Of a stretch of 64,000 nucleotides of DNA, positions 63,078 to 64,000 are shown one piece after another. Position numbers and translations under genes: made by a program. The stretch's first letter is position 1; the number at the start of each line of letters is the position of its first letter. The DNA lies in assembly GCF_000165835.1 (NCBI RefSeq), contig NC_014640.1:992001-1056000 (forward strand), in the 5' to 3' direction. The notes beneath the pieces were generated by a model that had not been told where the DNA came from, did no database searches, and saw nothing but the letters and a program-made list of their open reading frames with translations. The DNA is from Achromobacter xylosoxidans A8 (GTDB taxonomy: Bacteria > Pseudomonadota > Gammaproteobacteria > Burkholderiales > Burkholderiaceae_B).

Positions 63078-63103
63078 AAAAAGGCGCCTTTCGGCGCCTT
63101 TTT
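63078..63103 (-). terminator. Intrinsic terminator of glnS
   Basis: AAGGCGCC and GGCGCCTT form the stem, with A and T runs on both outer sides, so it works on either strand. It lies just downstream of the glnS stop on the minus strand and separates glnS from minC. Confidence 0.9.
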
Positions 63104-63125
63104 CCGGCAATGCGGACGCGGCGCG

Positions 63126-64000
63126 TCAGCCTTGCGCCCAGGAATCGCGCAGGGTCACGATGCGGTTGAGCACCGGCGCTTCGGCAGTGGATTCCTTGAG
63201 GTCGGCCGTGAAGTAGCCCAGGCGCTCGAACTGCCAGGTGGCGCCCGGCGTGGCGACGGTGCCCGGTTCCAGCCAGGCCGTGACGGTCAGCTTGGAGTTG
63301 GGGTTCAGGCAGGCCAGGAAGTCCTTGTCGCCGCCGTCGGGACGCGCATCGGCGAACAGTCGGTCGTACAGGTGGATCTGGGCGGGCACCGCGTGGGCCG
63401 CGCTGACCCAGGTGATGTTGCCCTTGACCTTGACGCTGTCGGCGCCCGGCGTGCCGCTCCTGGTTTCCGGCAGGTATTCGGCCTGGACCTCGACGACCTC
63501 GCCGGCCTCGTTCTTGGTGAAGCCGGTGCAGCGCACCACGTAGCCGTACTTCAGGCGCACGGTGTTGCCGGGGAACAGGCGGAAGTACTTCTTGGGCGCT
63601 TCTTCGCGGAAGTCGTCGCGTTCGATCCAGAGTTCGCGTGACAGCGGGAATTCGCGCACGCCGGCTTCGGGATCGTGCGGGTTGCGCGGCGCGGTGCAGA
63701 TCTCGGTCTGGCCTTCCGGGTAGTTGGTGATGACCAGCTTGAGCGGGTCCAGCACGGCCACCGAGCGCGGCGCGACCGGGTCCAGATCGTCGCGCACCGC
63801 CTGCTCGAGCAGGCTGTAGTCGATGCGGGAATCGGACTTGGACACGGCGGTGCGGTCGCAGAACAGGCGGATCGAGGACGGCGTGTAGCCGCGCCGGCGC
63901 AGGCCGAAGAGGGTCGGCATGCGCGGATCGTCCCAGCCGTCCACGTGGCCTTCGCGCACCAGCTGCAGCAGCTTGCGCTTGCTGGTGACGACGTAGCTCA
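63126..64000 (-). CDS. glnS: Glutaminyl-tRNA synthetase, C-terminal part
   Basis: About 291 residues from the C-terminal end are inside the window; the N-terminal catalytic half lies beyond the right edge. Visible are the KMSKR-equivalent motif ([11 protein letters not shown], from the bases at 63965-63995), [50 protein letters not shown], and the two anticodon-binding beta-barrels ([40 protein letters not shown]). The enzyme charges tRNA-Gln with glutamine, which implies that this organism has direct glutaminylation. Confidence 0.96.
   Translation of the reverse strand, partial: SYVVTSKRKLLQLVREGHVDGWDDPRMPTLFGLRRRGYTPSSIRLFCDRTAVSKSDSRIDYSLLEQAVRDDLDPVAPRSVAVLDPLKLVITNYPEGQTEICTAPRNPHDPEAGVREFPLSRELWIERDDFREEAPKKYFRLFPGNTVRLKYGYVVRCTGFTKNEAGEVVEVQAEYLPETRSGTPGADSVKVKGNITWVSAAHAVPAQIHLYDRLFADARPDGGDKDFLACLNPNSKLTVTAWLEPGTVATPGATWQFERLGYFTADLKESTAEAPVLNRIVTLRDSWAQG

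Overview
The window is GC-rich bacterial DNA with densely packed genes. Gene content and protein style point to the Alcaligenaceae (Burkholderiales), most likely Achromobacter or Bordetella. Pointers are the minC-minD-minE block next to glnS, a double-length UvrA, many Rieske oxygenases, Liv-type transporters, and IclR, LysR and MarR regulators beside catabolic operons. I see no rRNA or tRNA gene, no CRISPR array, no insertion sequence and no phage gene. It reads as ordinary chromosome rich in accessory catabolic functions.

Layout. 1-4470: the start of purU, then a minus-strand group (L-2-hydroxyglutarate-type oxidase, flavin reductase, pdxH, chaC, an MFS transporter). 4881-9467: a macA-macB-outer-membrane-lipoprotein efflux operon. 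9835-14072: an IclR regulator divergent from two family III CoA-transferases and an enoyl-CoA hydratase. 14492-15322: tcdA. 15332-18509: a three-gene anthranilate/salicylate-type Rieske dioxygenase with a divergent LysR regulator. 18506-26132: a short pabC-like gene, pabB and a 1920-residue UvrA. 26363-28758: iclR-eda-kdgK for 2-keto-3-deoxygluconate. 28984-31362: a tiny basic protein, a LysR regulator and a glycosyltransferase. 31399-49700: a large minus-strand catabolic locus with its own Liv-type uptake system, facing a divergent MarR regulator. 49889-55428: a complete Dpp/Opp-type transporter. 55489-60793: an acidic, His-tailed protein, an AraC regulator, an EamA permease, ettA, an isochorismatase-family hydrolase and a small glycine-zipper lipoprotein. 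60881-64000: minE, minD, minC and the 3' part of glnS.

Main interpretation. The 31.4-49.7 kb locus reads as a full pathway for an indole-3-acetate-like acid. A Rieske oxygenase with its reductase would hydroxylate the ring to dioxindole-3-acetate. A CoA ligase would activate the side chain. A thiolase-like protein lacking the thiolase Cys and His, made with a DUF35-SDR fusion protein, would split it by retro-aldol cleavage to isatin and acetyl-CoA. An isatin-hydrolase-like enzyme would give isatinate, which is an aryl 2-oxoacid and so a plausible substrate for the IorAB pair. The product, anthranilate or its CoA ester, could feed the anthranilate-type dioxygenase at 15-17 kb. Each step is inferred from protein family and active-site residues; none is proven here.

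The strongest unexplained signal is non-coding. Two intergenic copies of a structured repeat (9471-9760 and 14161-14448) each have 34-nt arms separated by exactly 96 nt. The two copies differ by six compensatory base-pair changes in those arms, and a second covarying hairpin lies about 90 nt further on.
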